Assembly: GCF_001314225.1 (NCBI RefSeq)
Contig: NZ_CP012697.1
Location: 1,798,001 to 1,862,000, forward strand
DNA: 64,000 nucleotides
DNA from: Microbacterium sp. No. 7
GTDB lineage: Bacteria > Actinomycetota > Actinomycetes > Actinomycetales > Microbacteriaceae
Reading direction: 5' to 3'
Shown here: in pieces, positions 53,244-62,686 of the stretch
Layout of the letters: every line of letters begins with the position of its first letter
Numbering within the stretch: the stretch's first letter is position 1
Made by a program: the position numbers and the translations under genes
The notes under the pieces: generated by a model
The model's database searches: none
What the model was told of the DNA's origin: nothing
The model's input: the letters and a program-made list of their open reading frames with translations, nothing else

Positions 53244-54758
53244 TCAGGGCGCGGCGACGGGCGCCGCACCGCCGCCGCCGCCGCGACGACGCCGGCGGCG
53301 CGCGGGCGCGGGCTTGCCGTCGTGGTGCTCCCGGCCGCCGCCGTCGTGCGTGCCGGCGCCCTCCTGCGCGGCGTCGCCCGACGCGGGACGCTCCGCGCCG
53401 GCCGTGGTCGCGCCCACCGTGGCATCCGCCTCGGCGAGGAACGTCTCGCCCACGCGGTCGGAGGCGCGGCGACGGCGCCGGCGCCGGCGCGTCGTGCCGA
53501 CCGCGTCGCCCTCCGCGGCGACCTCGGTCGCGCGCTGGGGGCGCTGTGCGGGCGCCGTCTCGGTCGTGCGCGCCTTGGCGATGCGGCCCTTCGTCCCCTC
53601 GGGGATGCCGAGGTCGCCGAACAGGTGCGGGCTCGACGAATAGGTCTCGACGGGATCGGGCTGGCCGAACTCGAGGGCGCGGTTGATGAGCGCCCACTTG
53701 TGCAGGTCCTCCCAGTCGACGAACGTCACCGCGATGCCGGTCTTGCCGGCGCGTCCGGTGCGTCCGGCGCGGTGCAGGTAGGTCTTCTCGTCGTCGGGGA
53801 TGGTGTGGTTGATGACGTGCGTGACGTCGTCGACGTCGATGCCGCGGGCCGCGACGTCGGTCGCGATGAGCACGTCCTTCTTGCCCGCCTTGAAGGCCGC
53901 CATCGAGCGCTCGCGCGCCTCCTGGCTCATGTCGCCGTGCACGGCGCCGGCGTTGAAGCCGCGGTCGTTCAGCTCGTCGACGAGCTTCTGCGCGGCACGC
54001 TTGGTGCGCGTGAACACGACGGTCTTGCCGCGGCCCTCGGCCTGCAGGATCCGCGCGATGATCTCGTCCTTGTCGAGGGAGTGCGCGCGGTAGACCAGGT
54101 GCTTGATGTTCGCCTGCGTGAGGCCCTCGTCGGGGTCGGTCGCGCGGATGTGGATCGGGTTCGACATGAACCGGCGGGCGAGGGCGACGATGGGCCCCGG
54201 CATCGTCGCCGAGTAGAGCATCGTGTGCCGCACCGCGGGGAGCTTCGCGAAGATCTTCTCGATGTCGGGGAGGAACCCGAGGTCGAGCATCTTGTCCGCC
54301 TCGTCGAGCACGACCTCCGCCGCGTGCGAGAGGTCGAGCAGGCGCTGGCCGGCGAGGTCGATCAGGCGGCCGGGCGTGCCGACGACGATCTGGGCGCCCG
54401 CCTTGAGCTGGTCGATCTGGCCCTCGTACGCCTTGCCGCCGTAGATCGCCACGACGCTCGTCGAGCGGTTCGAGGTGAGCATGTCCATGTCCTCGTACAC
54501 CTGCACGGCGAGCTCGCGCGTCGGCACCACGATGAGCGCCTTGACGCCGGGCGCCGGGTCGAGGCCGAGGCGCTGCACCACGGGGATGCCGAAGCCGAAG
54601 GTCTTGCCCGTGCCGGTCTTGGCCTGGCCGATGATGTCCTGGCCGGGAAGGCCGAGCGGGATCGTCTGCTCCTGGATGGGGAACGCGTCGACGATGCCCT
54701 TGGCCGCGAGGGCGTCCACGATGTCCTGATCGACGCCGAGCTCGGAGAAAGTCGTCAT
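53244..54758 (-). CDS. DEAD-box RNA helicase
   Basis: A 504-residue ATP-dependent RNA helicase. Motifs: Q motif PIQEQTIPLGL, I AKTGTGKT, Ia PTRELAVQ, GTPGRL, II VLDEADKML, III YSATMPGP, IV-V ATDVAARGIDVDDV, VI HRAGRTGRAG. The C-terminal tail of about 110 residues is rich in Arg, Ala and Gly with two polyarginine stretches, probably for RNA binding. Role in ribosome assembly or mRNA decay is inferred. Divergent from the MiaE-like gene with a gap of 139 bp. Confidence 0.94.
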   Translation of the reverse strand: MTTFSELGVDQDIVDALAAKGIVDAFPIQEQTIPLGLPGQDIIGQAKTGTGKTFGFGIPVVQRLGLDPAPGVKALIVVPTRELAVQVYEDMDMLTSNRSTSVVAIYGGKAYEGQIDQLKAGAQIVVGTPGRLIDLAGQRLLDLSHAAEVVLDEADKMLDLGFLPDIEKIFAKLPAVRHTMLYSATMPGPIVALARRFMSNPIHIRATDPDEGLTQANIKHLVYRAHSLDKDEIIARILQAEGRGKTVVFTRTKRAAQKLVDELNDRGFNAGAVHGDMSQEARERSMAAFKAGKKDVLIATDVAARGIDVDDVTHVINHTIPDDEKTYLHRAGRTGRAGKTGIAVTFVDWEDLHKWALINRALEFGQPDPVETYSSSPHLFGDLGIPEGTKGRIAKARTTETAPAQRPQRATEVAAEGDAVGTTRRRRRRRRASDRVGETFLAEADATVGATTAGAERPASGDAAQEGAGTHDGGGREHHDGKPAPARRRRRRGGGGGAAPVAAP

Positions 54759-54885
54759 ATGTCATGCCTGTCTGGCGGTGAGATGCCGCCGGGGAGGAGG
54801 TCCACGCCCTCTACTCATCCGCAGGCGCGGTGGTCTCGATCCATCGCCGAGACGTGACCAAGCCTACCCGAGGCGCCATCGGTCC

Positions 54886-54891
54886 TAGGCT
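54886..54891 (+). promoter_or_regulatory. -10 box of the MiaE-like gene (leaderless)
   Basis: TAGGCT ends 6 nt before GTG 54898. Confidence 0.5.
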
Positions 54892-54897
54892 AGGCAC

Positions 54898-55626
54898 GTG
54901 GTCACGTGGTTCTGGCAGCGCAAGAAGAGGCCGACAGGTCGTACGCTCCGGCTGCGCTCGCGCGGCGACTACGGCGACGTCGACCGCATCGACTTCGAGG
55001 CGCTCGCCCCCGACATCGAGACCTTCCTGGGCCAGGCCGCCTACCTGCAGCTCGGCTACTTCGAGACGATCACCCGTCTCATCCGCACCACGCCCGGGCT
55101 CGCCGACAAGGAGGCGCTCTCGTCGGCGGCCGGCGCGGCCCTCGCGAAGCACCAGCGGCTCGTCGCCCTCATCCGCGATCGCGGCGACGACCCCACCGAG
55201 ATCATGCTGCCGTTCCGCGAGGACCTCGACGCGTTCCGGCACAACACCAAGGGCGCCCGTCCGCAGGAGACGATGCTCACCGTGCACGTCACGGCCGGGC
55301 TGCTCGACGACTTCTACTTCGCGCTCTCGGCCTCGTACGGGTCCGTCGGCACGCGCGTCGCGCAGATCCTGCGCGAGGACGACGCGCGCGAGGCGATCGT
55401 CGACCTCGTGCGGCGATCGATCGACGGCGACGACCAGCTGCGCGCGCTGCTCGCCCTGTGGGGACGGCGTCTCGTGGGCGACACGCTCCTCGTGGCCCGA
55501 TCGGCGCTGCGCACGGACTCCCCGCAGAGACTGGGCGAGGCGGGGGAGCGCACCGTCGAGCCGGTCTTCACGCAGCTCATGGCCGCGCACGCGCGCCGGA
55601 TGAACGAGATCGGGCTCGACGCGTAG
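54898..55626 (+). CDS. Ferritin-like (MiaE-like) protein
   Basis: A 242-residue all-helical protein of the actinobacterial 'ferritin-like fold' family (MiaE_2), related to tRNA 2-methylthio-N6-isopentenyladenosine hydroxylase. Diiron-type ligands look incomplete: ELs expected as E...ExxH are seen only partly (YFETITRLI; no clear ExxH), so catalysis is doubtful. The order DEAD-box helicase, this gene, DUF3107 is conserved in actinobacteria. GTG 54898 with a leaderless promoter; it ends 8 bp from the convergent membrane-protein gene. Confidence 0.8.
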   Translation: MVTWFWQRKKRPTGRTLRLRSRGDYGDVDRIDFEALAPDIETFLGQAAYLQLGYFETITRLIRTTPGLADKEALSSAAGAALAKHQRLVALIRDRGDDPTEIMLPFREDLDAFRHNTKGARPQETMLTVHVTAGLLDDFYFALSASYGSVGTRVAQILREDDAREAIVDLVRRSIDGDDQLRALLALWGRRLVGDTLLVARSALRTDSPQRLGEAGERTVEPVFTQLMAAHARRMNEIGLDA

Positions 55627-55634
55627 ACGTCGTC

Positions 55635-55925
55635 TCAGACGATGCCGAGCCGCGCGCGCTCGCGGGCGTCGCGCGCCGTGCGCGCCCGGGTGAGGCCCGC
55701 GAGCACCGCCCAGACGCCGAGGGCGGGGAGGACGACCGACGCGAGCCACGGCCAGGGCGTCGCCGCCCCCGCGCCCGCCCAGGTCAGCGCGAGCCAGGCG
55801 AGGCCGGCGATCACGGCGCCCAGCAGGGGGCCGAGGGCCGCTCCGCGCTGACCGCGCCGGGGCAGGGCGTAGTGGAGGGCGGCGCCGATCGCGGCGCCGA
55901 AGACGAGCCCGAGGGCGATCTCCAT
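55635..55925 (-). CDS. Small membrane protein
   Basis: A 96-residue protein with three hydrophobic segments and a basic C-terminus (RARTARDARERARLG). I do not recognise a domain. It begins 14 bp after the DUF3107 gene stop and so is probably co-transcribed with it. Confidence 0.7.
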   Translation of the reverse strand: MEIALGLVFGAAIGAALHYALPRRGQRGAALGPLLGAVIAGLAWLALTWAGAGAATPWPWLASVVLPALGVWAVLAGLTRARTARDARERARLGIV

Positions 55926-55939
55926 GGGTCGCGGGCGGG

Positions 55940-56164
55940 TCAGGCGACGAAGCCGACGCGGCGCGACTCCTCGGTGCCGATCTCGACGAACGCGAGCGAC
56001 GCCGTCGGCACGATGTAGGAGTTGCCCTTGGCGTCGGTGAACGAGACCGACGCGGCCGCGGAGTCGAGGGCCGCGGCGACCGCCTGCTTCACCGCGTCTG
56101 CCGTCTGGTCGGACTCGAAGCTGAGCTCGCGGGCGGTGTTCGCGATGCCGATGCGGATCTCCAC
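55940..56164 (-). CDS. DUF3107 family protein
   Basis: A 74-residue protein highly conserved in actinobacteria (MEIRIGIANTARELSFE...GNSYIVPTASLAFVEIG); function unknown, and usually encoded near a DEAD-box helicase and UvrD-like genes, as here. GTG start. Divergent from adnA. Confidence 0.92.
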   Translation of the reverse strand: MEIRIGIANTARELSFESDQTADAVKQAVAAALDSAAASVSFTDAKGNSYIVPTASLAFVEIGTEESRRVGFVA

Positions 56165-56242
56165 GTGATGCTGCCTTTCTCACCCGCCGTCGCGGGCACG
56201 CTACGAGCCTATGTCACGGGCGGCCGTGTCGGCGCCGCCCGC

Positions 56243-56248
56243 TACCGT
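56243..56248 (+). promoter_or_regulatory. -10 box of adnAB (leaderless)
   Basis: TACCGT ends 7 nt before the adnA ATG at 56256. Confidence 0.45.
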
Positions 56249-56255
56249 GAACGTC

Positions 56256-59200
56256 ATGCCTTCGACGCCCTCCGACGCCCCCGCCGTCGCGCTCGACGCC
56301 GCGCAGCTCGCCGTCGCCGCCCTGCCGGCCGACGCGTCCGGCGTCGTCGTGGGCGCGCCCGGGTCGGGCAAGACCGCGACGCTCGTGGCGCGGGCGCGCC
56401 GCCTGCTCGCCGAGGGCCTGCGGCCCGACGAGCTGCTCGTGCTCACCCCGACGCGCCAGACCGCCACCGTGCTGCGCGACCGCCTCGCCCTGGAGGTGCG
56501 GCTCGCCACGCCCGGCGCCCTCGCGCGCTCGGTCGCCGCGTTCGCCTACGACATCGTCCGCGCGCACGCCGCGCATGCCGGCGCCGAGCCCCCGCAGCTG
56601 CTGACGGGCGCCGACGAGGACCAGATCATCGCCGACCTGCTCGACGGCGACCTGGAGGACGAGCGGGCGGGGCGCTCGCGCTGGCCGGAGTGGCTGCCCT
56701 CGCACGTGCGCGGCACGGCGGGCTTCCGTGCGGAGGTCCGCGCGTTCCTCGCCGAGTGCACGACGCTGGGGATCGATCCCGCCGGGCTCTCCCGCCGGGC
56801 CGCGGACGGCGGCCCCGAGGTCTGGTCGGCGATGGCCTCGTTCGCGAGCGAGTACGACGACGTGCGCGGCTCGCTGCGGGCGGCGCACCGCGACGCGGCG
56901 GGTCTCGTGCGCGAGGCGCTCGCGCTCGTGCGCGTGGCGGATTCCGGTGCGCCCGCGCTCGAGCGCGTGCGGCGGCTGCGCACGATCCTCGTCGACGACG
57001 CGCAGGAGCTCACGCTCGGCGGCATCGAGCTGCTCGAGGCGTGCCGTGCGCGCGGCGTGGCGGTGCTCGCCTTCGGAGACCCCGACGTCGGATCGGGATC
57101 GTTCCGCGGCGCGACGCCGCAGAACTTCGCGCGGCTGGCCGCCCGCGTCGACGTGCACGTGCTGCCCGCCGTGCACCGCGGCACGCCGATGCAGCGCGAC
57201 CTGTGCGCCGAGGTGACGAGCCGCATCGGCGCGATCGGGGTCGTCAGCCATCGGCAGCCGCGCCGCGACGCGGCGCCCGACGAGAGCGTGCGCGTGTGGA
57301 CGGCGCGCTCGGCGACCGAGGAGTACGACATCGTCGCCCGGGTGCTGCGCGAGCGGCACGTGCACGCCGGCGTGCCGTGGGAGCAGTGCGCGGTCGTCGC
57401 GCACGACGCCCGGCAGGTGGCGGCCCTGGAGGCCGAGCTCGCCGCCCGCGAGGTGCCCACGCGGGCGGGCTCGCACGGCGCGCCGCTCGCGGCGTCGCGC
57501 AGCGTGCGCGATCTGCTGCGCGTCGTGCTGCTCGCCGAGAGCGGTCCCGGAGCGTGGGAGGCCGACGACGTCGCGGTGGCGCTGGCCGCCGCCGGTCTCG
57601 ATGCGATCGAGCAGCGGCGGCTGCGCATGGCGCTGCGTCACGCGGCGCTGCGCGAGGAGACCGCCGACGGGACCGCCGATGAGAACGTCGGCGAGACGCC
57701 CGGCGAGCCGCTCTCCGGCGGCGCGCTGCTGCTCTCGGCGCTCGCGCACCCGCTGGAGCTCGAGCTCCTCGACACGCGCGAGGCGCGTCGCGCCGCGCGC
57801 GTCGCGCGGGCCGTCGGCGCGATCCGCGCGGCGATCGAGGCCGACGCCACGGCGCACGAGCTGCTCTGGGAGGCGTGGGACGGACTCGGGGGGGAGCGGG
57901 CCTGGACGACGATCGCGGCGGGCACCGGGCCGCTCGCGGCGCAGGCGCACCGCGAGCTGGACGCGGTCGTCGCGCTGTTCCAGGCGGCCAAGCGCCACGG
58001 CGAGCGCGCGGACGGCACGTCGCCGCTCTCGTTCCTGCGCGGCGTTCTCGACTCCGACGTCGCGGAGGACCGGCTGGAGGGGCCTGCGCCGCGCGGCGCG
58101 GTGCCCGTGCTCACGCCGGCCGGCGCGCTCGGGCTCGAGTTCGACACGGTCGTCGTCGCGGGCCTGCAGGACGGCGTCTGGCCCAACCTGCGCGTGCGCG
58201 GCACGCTGCTGGAGACGTGGCGGCTCGCCGACGACGCCCCCGCGGCGGACCGCCGTCGTGGGGTGCTGCACGACGAGCTGCGGCTGTTCGCCCGCGCCGT
58301 CTCGCGTGCCCGCTCCCACCTCGTGGTGACGGCGGTCGACGACGACGACGCGGGTCCGTCGCCCCTGTTCGATCTGCTTCCCCCCGCGCGGCCGCGCACC
58401 GACGAGCACCCGCTGTCGCTGCGCGGCATGGTCGCCGCGCATCGGCGCACGCTCACGTCCGATCGCGTTCCGGCGGCGCAGCGCGACGACGCGGCGGCGC
58501 AGCTCGCGCTGCTGTCGGATGCGGGTGTGGCCGGCGCCGACCCGGCCGAGTGGTACGGCATCGCGCCGCCGACGACGACGGCGGGGCTGTACGGCCCCGG
58601 GGCCGACAGCATCCGGGTGTCGCCCTCGCGCGTCGAGCGCCTGGAGCAGTGCGCGCTCGACTGGGTCGTCTCCGAGCTCGGCGGCGACGCGCGCACGACG
58701 GTGGCGGGCCTGGGCACGATCATCCACTCCGCCCTCGAGGACGCCGCGGGCGCCGACGAGGAGGCGCTGTGGGGCGTGGTGGAGTCGCGCTGGGGCGAGC
58801 TGGAGTTCGCCGCGCCGTGGCAGGAGCGCGCCGAGCGCGCGCGTGCCCGTGATCTGGTGCGTCGCCTCGCGCTGTACCTGCACCGGTTCGAGGCGGCCGG
58901 AGGACGGCTGCTCACCGCCGAGCCCCATTTCGAGGTGCCCGTCGAGGTGCCCGGCTTCCGCGAGGCGATCCTCAGCGGATACATCGATCGCGTCGAGGAG
59001 ACGGCCGACGGCCGCGTGGTGATCGTCGACCTCAAGACCGGCAAGAACGAGCCGCAGACCGACGCGAAGGTCGCCGACAACGCCCAGCTCGCCGCCTATC
59101 AGCTCGCCCTGGACGCCGGCGCGATCCCCGCGGCCGCGGAGCTCACCCCGGGCGGCGCCAAGCTGCTCGTGCTGAGGCCGACGGCGAAGACGAAGCCCTA

Positions 59201-59384
59201 CGCCGATCCGCACCAGCCCCCGCTCGACGCCGAGACGCGCGCGGCGTTCGTCGCGCGCCTGCGCGAGGCCGTCGCGACCATGGCCCAGCCGACGTTCGCG
59301 GCGCCCTTCGAGACGCACTGCCGCGACGAGCACAGCTACGGCGTGTGCCGCATCCACACGATCCCGGCGGTGAGCGCCTCGTGA
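56256..59384 (+). CDS. adnA: Helicase-nuclease subunit AdnA (UvrD-like with PD-(D/E)XK nuclease)
   Basis: A 1042-residue subunit of the AdnAB double-strand-break resection complex. N-terminal motor: Walker A GAPGSGKT (33-40), motif II reads LVDDAQE near 246-250, a changed DExx box. C-terminal RecB-like nuclease: GYIDRVEE, VIVDLKTGKNE (about 922-932) and cysteines typical of a Fe-S nuclease (LEQC near 799, THCRDEHSYGVC near 1022-1031). The degenerate motor fits the known weak motor of AdnA. ATG 56256 suits a leaderless promoter; ATG 56211 is an alternative. adnB follows with a 4-bp overlap. Confidence 0.92.
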   Translation: MPSTPSDAPAVALDAAQLAVAALPADASGVVVGAPGSGKTATLVARARRLLAEGLRPDELLVLTPTRQTATVLRDRLALEVRLATPGALARSVAAFAYDIVRAHAAHAGAEPPQLLTGADEDQIIADLLDGDLEDERAGRSRWPEWLPSHVRGTAGFRAEVRAFLAECTTLGIDPAGLSRRAADGGPEVWSAMASFASEYDDVRGSLRAAHRDAAGLVREALALVRVADSGAPALERVRRLRTILVDDAQELTLGGIELLEACRARGVAVLAFGDPDVGSGSFRGATPQNFARLAARVDVHVLPAVHRGTPMQRDLCAEVTSRIGAIGVVSHRQPRRDAAPDESVRVWTARSATEEYDIVARVLRERHVHAGVPWEQCAVVAHDARQVAALEAELAAREVPTRAGSHGAPLAASRSVRDLLRVVLLAESGPGAWEADDVAVALAAAGLDAIEQRRLRMALRHAALREETADGTADENVGETPGEPLSGGALLLSALAHPLELELLDTREARRAARVARAVGAIRAAIEADATAHELLWEAWDGLGGERAWTTIAAGTGPLAAQAHRELDAVVALFQAAKRHGERADGTSPLSFLRGVLDSDVAEDRLEGPAPRGAVPVLTPAGALGLEFDTVVVAGLQDGVWPNLRVRGTLLETWRLADDAPAADRRRGVLHDELRLFARAVSRARSHLVVTAVDDDDAGPSPLFDLLPPARPRTDEHPLSLRGMVAAHRRTLTSDRVPAAQRDDAAAQLALLSDAGVAGADPAEWYGIAPPTTTAGLYGPGADSIRVSPSRVERLEQCALDWVVSELGGDARTTVAGLGTIIHSALEDAAGADEEALWGVVESRWGELEFAAPWQERAERARARDLVRRLALYLHRFEAAGGRLLTAEPHFEVPVEVPGFREAILSGYIDRVEETADGRVVIVDLKTGKNEPQTDAKVADNAQLAAYQLALDAGAIPAAAELTPGGAKLLVLRPTAKTKPYADPHQPPLDAETRAAFVARLREAVATMAQPTFAAPFETHCRDEHSYGVCRIHTIPAVSAS

Positions 59385-62300
59385 ACGCGGCGCTCACTCC
59401 GCACGTGCTGGCCGCGGCGCTGGGCCAGCCCGCGCCGACCGATGCGCAGGCGCGCGTGATCTCCTCGCCGCTGCAGCCGTCGCTGGTCATCGCGGGTGCC
59501 GGCAGCGGCAAGACCGAGACGATGGCGGGCCGCGTCGTCTGGCTCGTCGCGAACGGCCTCGTGCGCCGCGACGAGGTCCTGGGGCTCACGTTCACGCGCA
59601 AGGCGGCGGGCGAGCTCGCCGAGCGGATCCATCGACGGCTGCGACGGCTCGGCGAGTTCGAGCGCCGCGGGCTGCTGCCGGCGCTGCCCGGGCTGCACGC
59701 GCGCGGCGCCCTCGACGTGTTCGGCGAGATCGAGCGCGCCGGAGCGGGCGAGCGGGCGTGGCACGACGCGCTGCAGCGGCTCGGCACGGTCGACGCGGAT
59801 GCCGCGCCCGCTGCCGACGCGCTGCTCGACCGGCCGGTCGTCGCGACCTACAACAGCTTCGCCGACCAGATCGTGCGCGAGCACGCGGTGCGCGCGGGGC
59901 ACGATCCCGAGGCGGTCGTGCTGACCGAGTCGGCGGCCTGGCTGCTGATGCGGCGCGTCGTGCTCGACAGCGACGACCCGCGCCTGGAGGAGCTGACCGA
60001 GAGTCTGAGCACGATCATCGACGCCGCCCTGCGCATCGCGCGCGACGGTGTCGACAACCTCGTCGATCTCGATGCGCTTGCAGCGTTTCCGGCCCGGTTC
60101 GCCGGCATCGCGGAGCTGCCCTCGGTGAGCAAGCGGGTGACGGTGTACAAGGAGGTCGGGGAGGCCGTCGCGGCCGTCGGCGGCCTCGCGCCGCTCGTCG
60201 AGCTCGCGCGCGAGTACGCGGCGCAGAAGCGGCGGCGCGGCCTCATCGACTTCTCCGACCAGGTCGCCGGCGCCTGCCGTCTCGTGCGCGAGCACGCCGC
60301 GGTGCGGGACGACCTGCGCACGCGTCATCGGGCCGTGCTGCTCGACGAGTACCAGGACACGTCGGTCGTGCAGACCGAGCTGCTCGCCGCGGCGTTCGCG
60401 GGCGGCGCCGTCATGGCCGTCGGCGACCCGCACCAGTCGATCTACGGCTGGCGCGGCGCGAGCGCGGGCAATCTGGGCGGCTTCGCGGCGGCGTTCGCCG
60501 CCGGCGGCGGCGAGCCGGCGTCAGCGGGTGCCGCCGGCGCCTTCTCGCTCATGACGAGCTGGCGCAACAGCGTGCGCGTGCTCGACGCCGCGCAGGCCGT
60601 GCTCGCCCCGCTGGCCGCCTCGGCGCCGGTGCGGGTCGACCCGCTCGAGCCCCGTCCGGGCGCGCCGGCGGGCGAGGTCGAGATCGTCGTGGAGCGCGAC
60701 GTCGACGCGGAGGCCGACCGCGTGGCCGAGTGGTTCTCGCGGGTGCGCGCCGCCCGCGGTCGCGCGACGACGGGCGCGGTGCTCTTCCGCAGCAAGAGGC
60801 ACATGACGCGGTTCGCCGACGCGCTGGCGCGTCACGGCATCCCGCACCGGATCCTCGGCATGGGAGGACTGCTCAGCACCCCCGAGGTCGTCGACGTGGT
60901 GTCGGCGCTGCGCGTCATCGCCGACCCGCAGGCGGGCTCCGCGCTGCTCCGCCTGCTCGGGGGGCCGCGCTGGCGCATCGGCATCGCCGATCTGCGCGCC
61001 CTCGCCGAGCTGGCCGACCGGCTCACCCGGCACGACGCCGCGCTGCAGCCGCTGCAGCGCGAGCACCGTGCCGACGACGCGAGCTCGCTCATCGACGCGC
61101 TCGACTTCGTCGGCCGCAGCGCCGCGGACCACGGCTGGCTCGCGTCGTTCACCCCCGAGGCGGTCGCGCGCCTGCGCGACGCGGCGGGCGTGTTCGCGGG
61201 CCTGCGCCGTCAGGCCGGGCTGCCGGTCGCCGAGCTCGTGCGCCTCATCGAGAGCGAGCTGCGGCTCGACATCGAGCTCGCCGCCAACGAGGCGCGCGGT
61301 CCCGCGCGGGTCGCGGGCGACCAGCTGCGCGCCTTCGTCGACGAGCTGCACGGCTTCCTGGCCAGCGACGACAACACCTCGCTCACGAGCCTGCTCGCCT
61401 GGATCGACCGCGCCGAGCGCGTCGACGAGTTCGCTCCGCGCACCGAGCCGCCCGAGGACGACGTCGTGCAGCTGCTGACCGTCCACGGCTCGAAGGGCCT
61501 CGAATGGGACGCCGTCGCGGTCGTGCGGCTCGTCGAGGACGAGCTTCCGGGCGCGCTGCGCGAGACCAAGGGATGGCTGCGCTTCGGCGTGCTGCCGTCG
61601 GAGTTCCGCGGCGACGCGGCGTGGCTGCCGCGGTTCGCATGGGCGACCGCCCGGACGCAGCAGGACCTCAAGGCGCTGCTCGACGGCTACGTGGAGCAGA
61701 ACCGCGCCCATCACCTCGACGAGGAGCGCCGCCTCGCGTACGTCGCGGTCACCCGGGCGCGCGACCACCTGCTGCTGTCGTCGTCGGCGTGGTCGGGGGC
61801 GCGCCGGCCCCGGCCAGCGAGCCGCTTCCTCGCCGAGATCGCGACCGCGCTGGGCAACGAGCTCGCGGAGCAGGATGCCGGCGACGACCCGTACCTCGGC
61901 GAGCGGAAGCAGCTGGTCTGGCCGCTCGATCCGCTCGGCGCGCGGCGTCCCGTCGTCGAACGGGCGGCGGCGCTCGTCCGCGCCGCGCTCGACGCGCCGC
62001 GTCGCGAGCCCGGCGGGGACCTCGCGCTGCTGCTCGCCGAGCGCGACGACGCGCGGGCGGGCGCCCCGCCGGTCGTGCCCGACCGCATCCCGGCATCGCG
62101 CTTCAAAGACGTGCGCGCCGACGGCGGCGCCTCGTTCGCGCGGCCGCTTCCCGAGCGCCCCTACCGGCAGACGCGCGTGGGCACGCGGTTCCACGCGTGG
62201 ATCGAGCAGAGGTCGGGCCTCGCCGGCGCGGGCTCCTCGCTCGACGACGCGCTCTGGGACGACGACGCTCTCGCCGACGACGTCCCGCACGACGGCGAGG

Positions 62301-62650
62301 AGGCGCAGACGCTCGACGCGCTGAAGGAGGCCTTCCTGGCGTCGGAGTGGGCGGGGCTGCAGCCGGTCGAGGTCGAGTCGGAGATCGACTTCGTCCTGCC
62401 CGACGCGCTCGGCGACGGGCAGGACCGCATCGTCATCTGCAAGCTCGACGCGGTCTACCGTCGCGGCGACCGCGTGGAGATCGTCGATTGGAAGACCGGC
62501 GCGGCCCCCCGCACGGCGGCGCAGCGGGAGGCGCGCATGCTGCAGCTGGAGCTGTACCGCACGGCGTACCACGCCGCGCGCGGCGTGCCGCTGGAGCAGA
62601 TCGACGTCGCCCTCTTCTATGTCGCCGAGGGCCTCGTCCTGCGCGGCTGA
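59381..62650 (+). CDS. adnB: Helicase-nuclease subunit AdnB (UvrD-like with PD-(D/E)XK nuclease)
   Basis: A 1089-residue SF1A helicase-nuclease. Motifs: Q TDAQARVISSP, I GAGSGKTE (39-46), Ia LTFTRKAAGEL, II LLDEYQDTS (319-327), III GDPHQSIYGWRGA, V LLTVHGSKGLEWD, VI AVTRARDHL. The C-terminal nuclease has a DAVYRRGDRVEIVDWKTG-type motif (about 1025-1040). Canonical motor residues match AdnB as the driving motor of AdnAB. GTG 59381 overlaps the adnA stop as GTGA, so the pair is made together. Its neighbour is a phosphotransferase-fold gene, as in other actinobacteria. Confidence 0.94.
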   Translation: MNAALTPHVLAAALGQPAPTDAQARVISSPLQPSLVIAGAGSGKTETMAGRVVWLVANGLVRRDEVLGLTFTRKAAGELAERIHRRLRRLGEFERRGLLPALPGLHARGALDVFGEIERAGAGERAWHDALQRLGTVDADAAPAADALLDRPVVATYNSFADQIVREHAVRAGHDPEAVVLTESAAWLLMRRVVLDSDDPRLEELTESLSTIIDAALRIARDGVDNLVDLDALAAFPARFAGIAELPSVSKRVTVYKEVGEAVAAVGGLAPLVELAREYAAQKRRRGLIDFSDQVAGACRLVREHAAVRDDLRTRHRAVLLDEYQDTSVVQTELLAAAFAGGAVMAVGDPHQSIYGWRGASAGNLGGFAAAFAAGGGEPASAGAAGAFSLMTSWRNSVRVLDAAQAVLAPLAASAPVRVDPLEPRPGAPAGEVEIVVERDVDAEADRVAEWFSRVRAARGRATTGAVLFRSKRHMTRFADALARHGIPHRILGMGGLLSTPEVVDVVSALRVIADPQAGSALLRLLGGPRWRIGIADLRALAELADRLTRHDAALQPLQREHRADDASSLIDALDFVGRSAADHGWLASFTPEAVARLRDAAGVFAGLRRQAGLPVAELVRLIESELRLDIELAANEARGPARVAGDQLRAFVDELHGFLASDDNTSLTSLLAWIDRAERVDEFAPRTEPPEDDVVQLLTVHGSKGLEWDAVAVVRLVEDELPGALRETKGWLRFGVLPSEFRGDAAWLPRFAWATARTQQDLKALLDGYVEQNRAHHLDEERRLAYVAVTRARDHLLLSSSAWSGARRPRPASRFLAEIATALGNELAEQDAGDDPYLGERKQLVWPLDPLGARRPVVERAAALVRAALDAPRREPGGDLALLLAERDDARAGAPPVVPDRIPASRFKDVRADGGASFARPLPERPYRQTRVGTRFHAWIEQRSGLAGAGSSLDDALWDDDALADDVPHDGEEAQTLDALKEAFLASEWAGLQPVEVESEIDFVLPDALGDGQDRIVICKLDAVYRRGDRVEIVDWKTGAAPRTAAQREARMLQLELYRTAYHAARGVPLEQIDVALFYVAEGLVLRG

Positions 62651-62686
62651 GCCCGCCCCCGGGCCGCGTGCGCCGCGGACGTCCGC

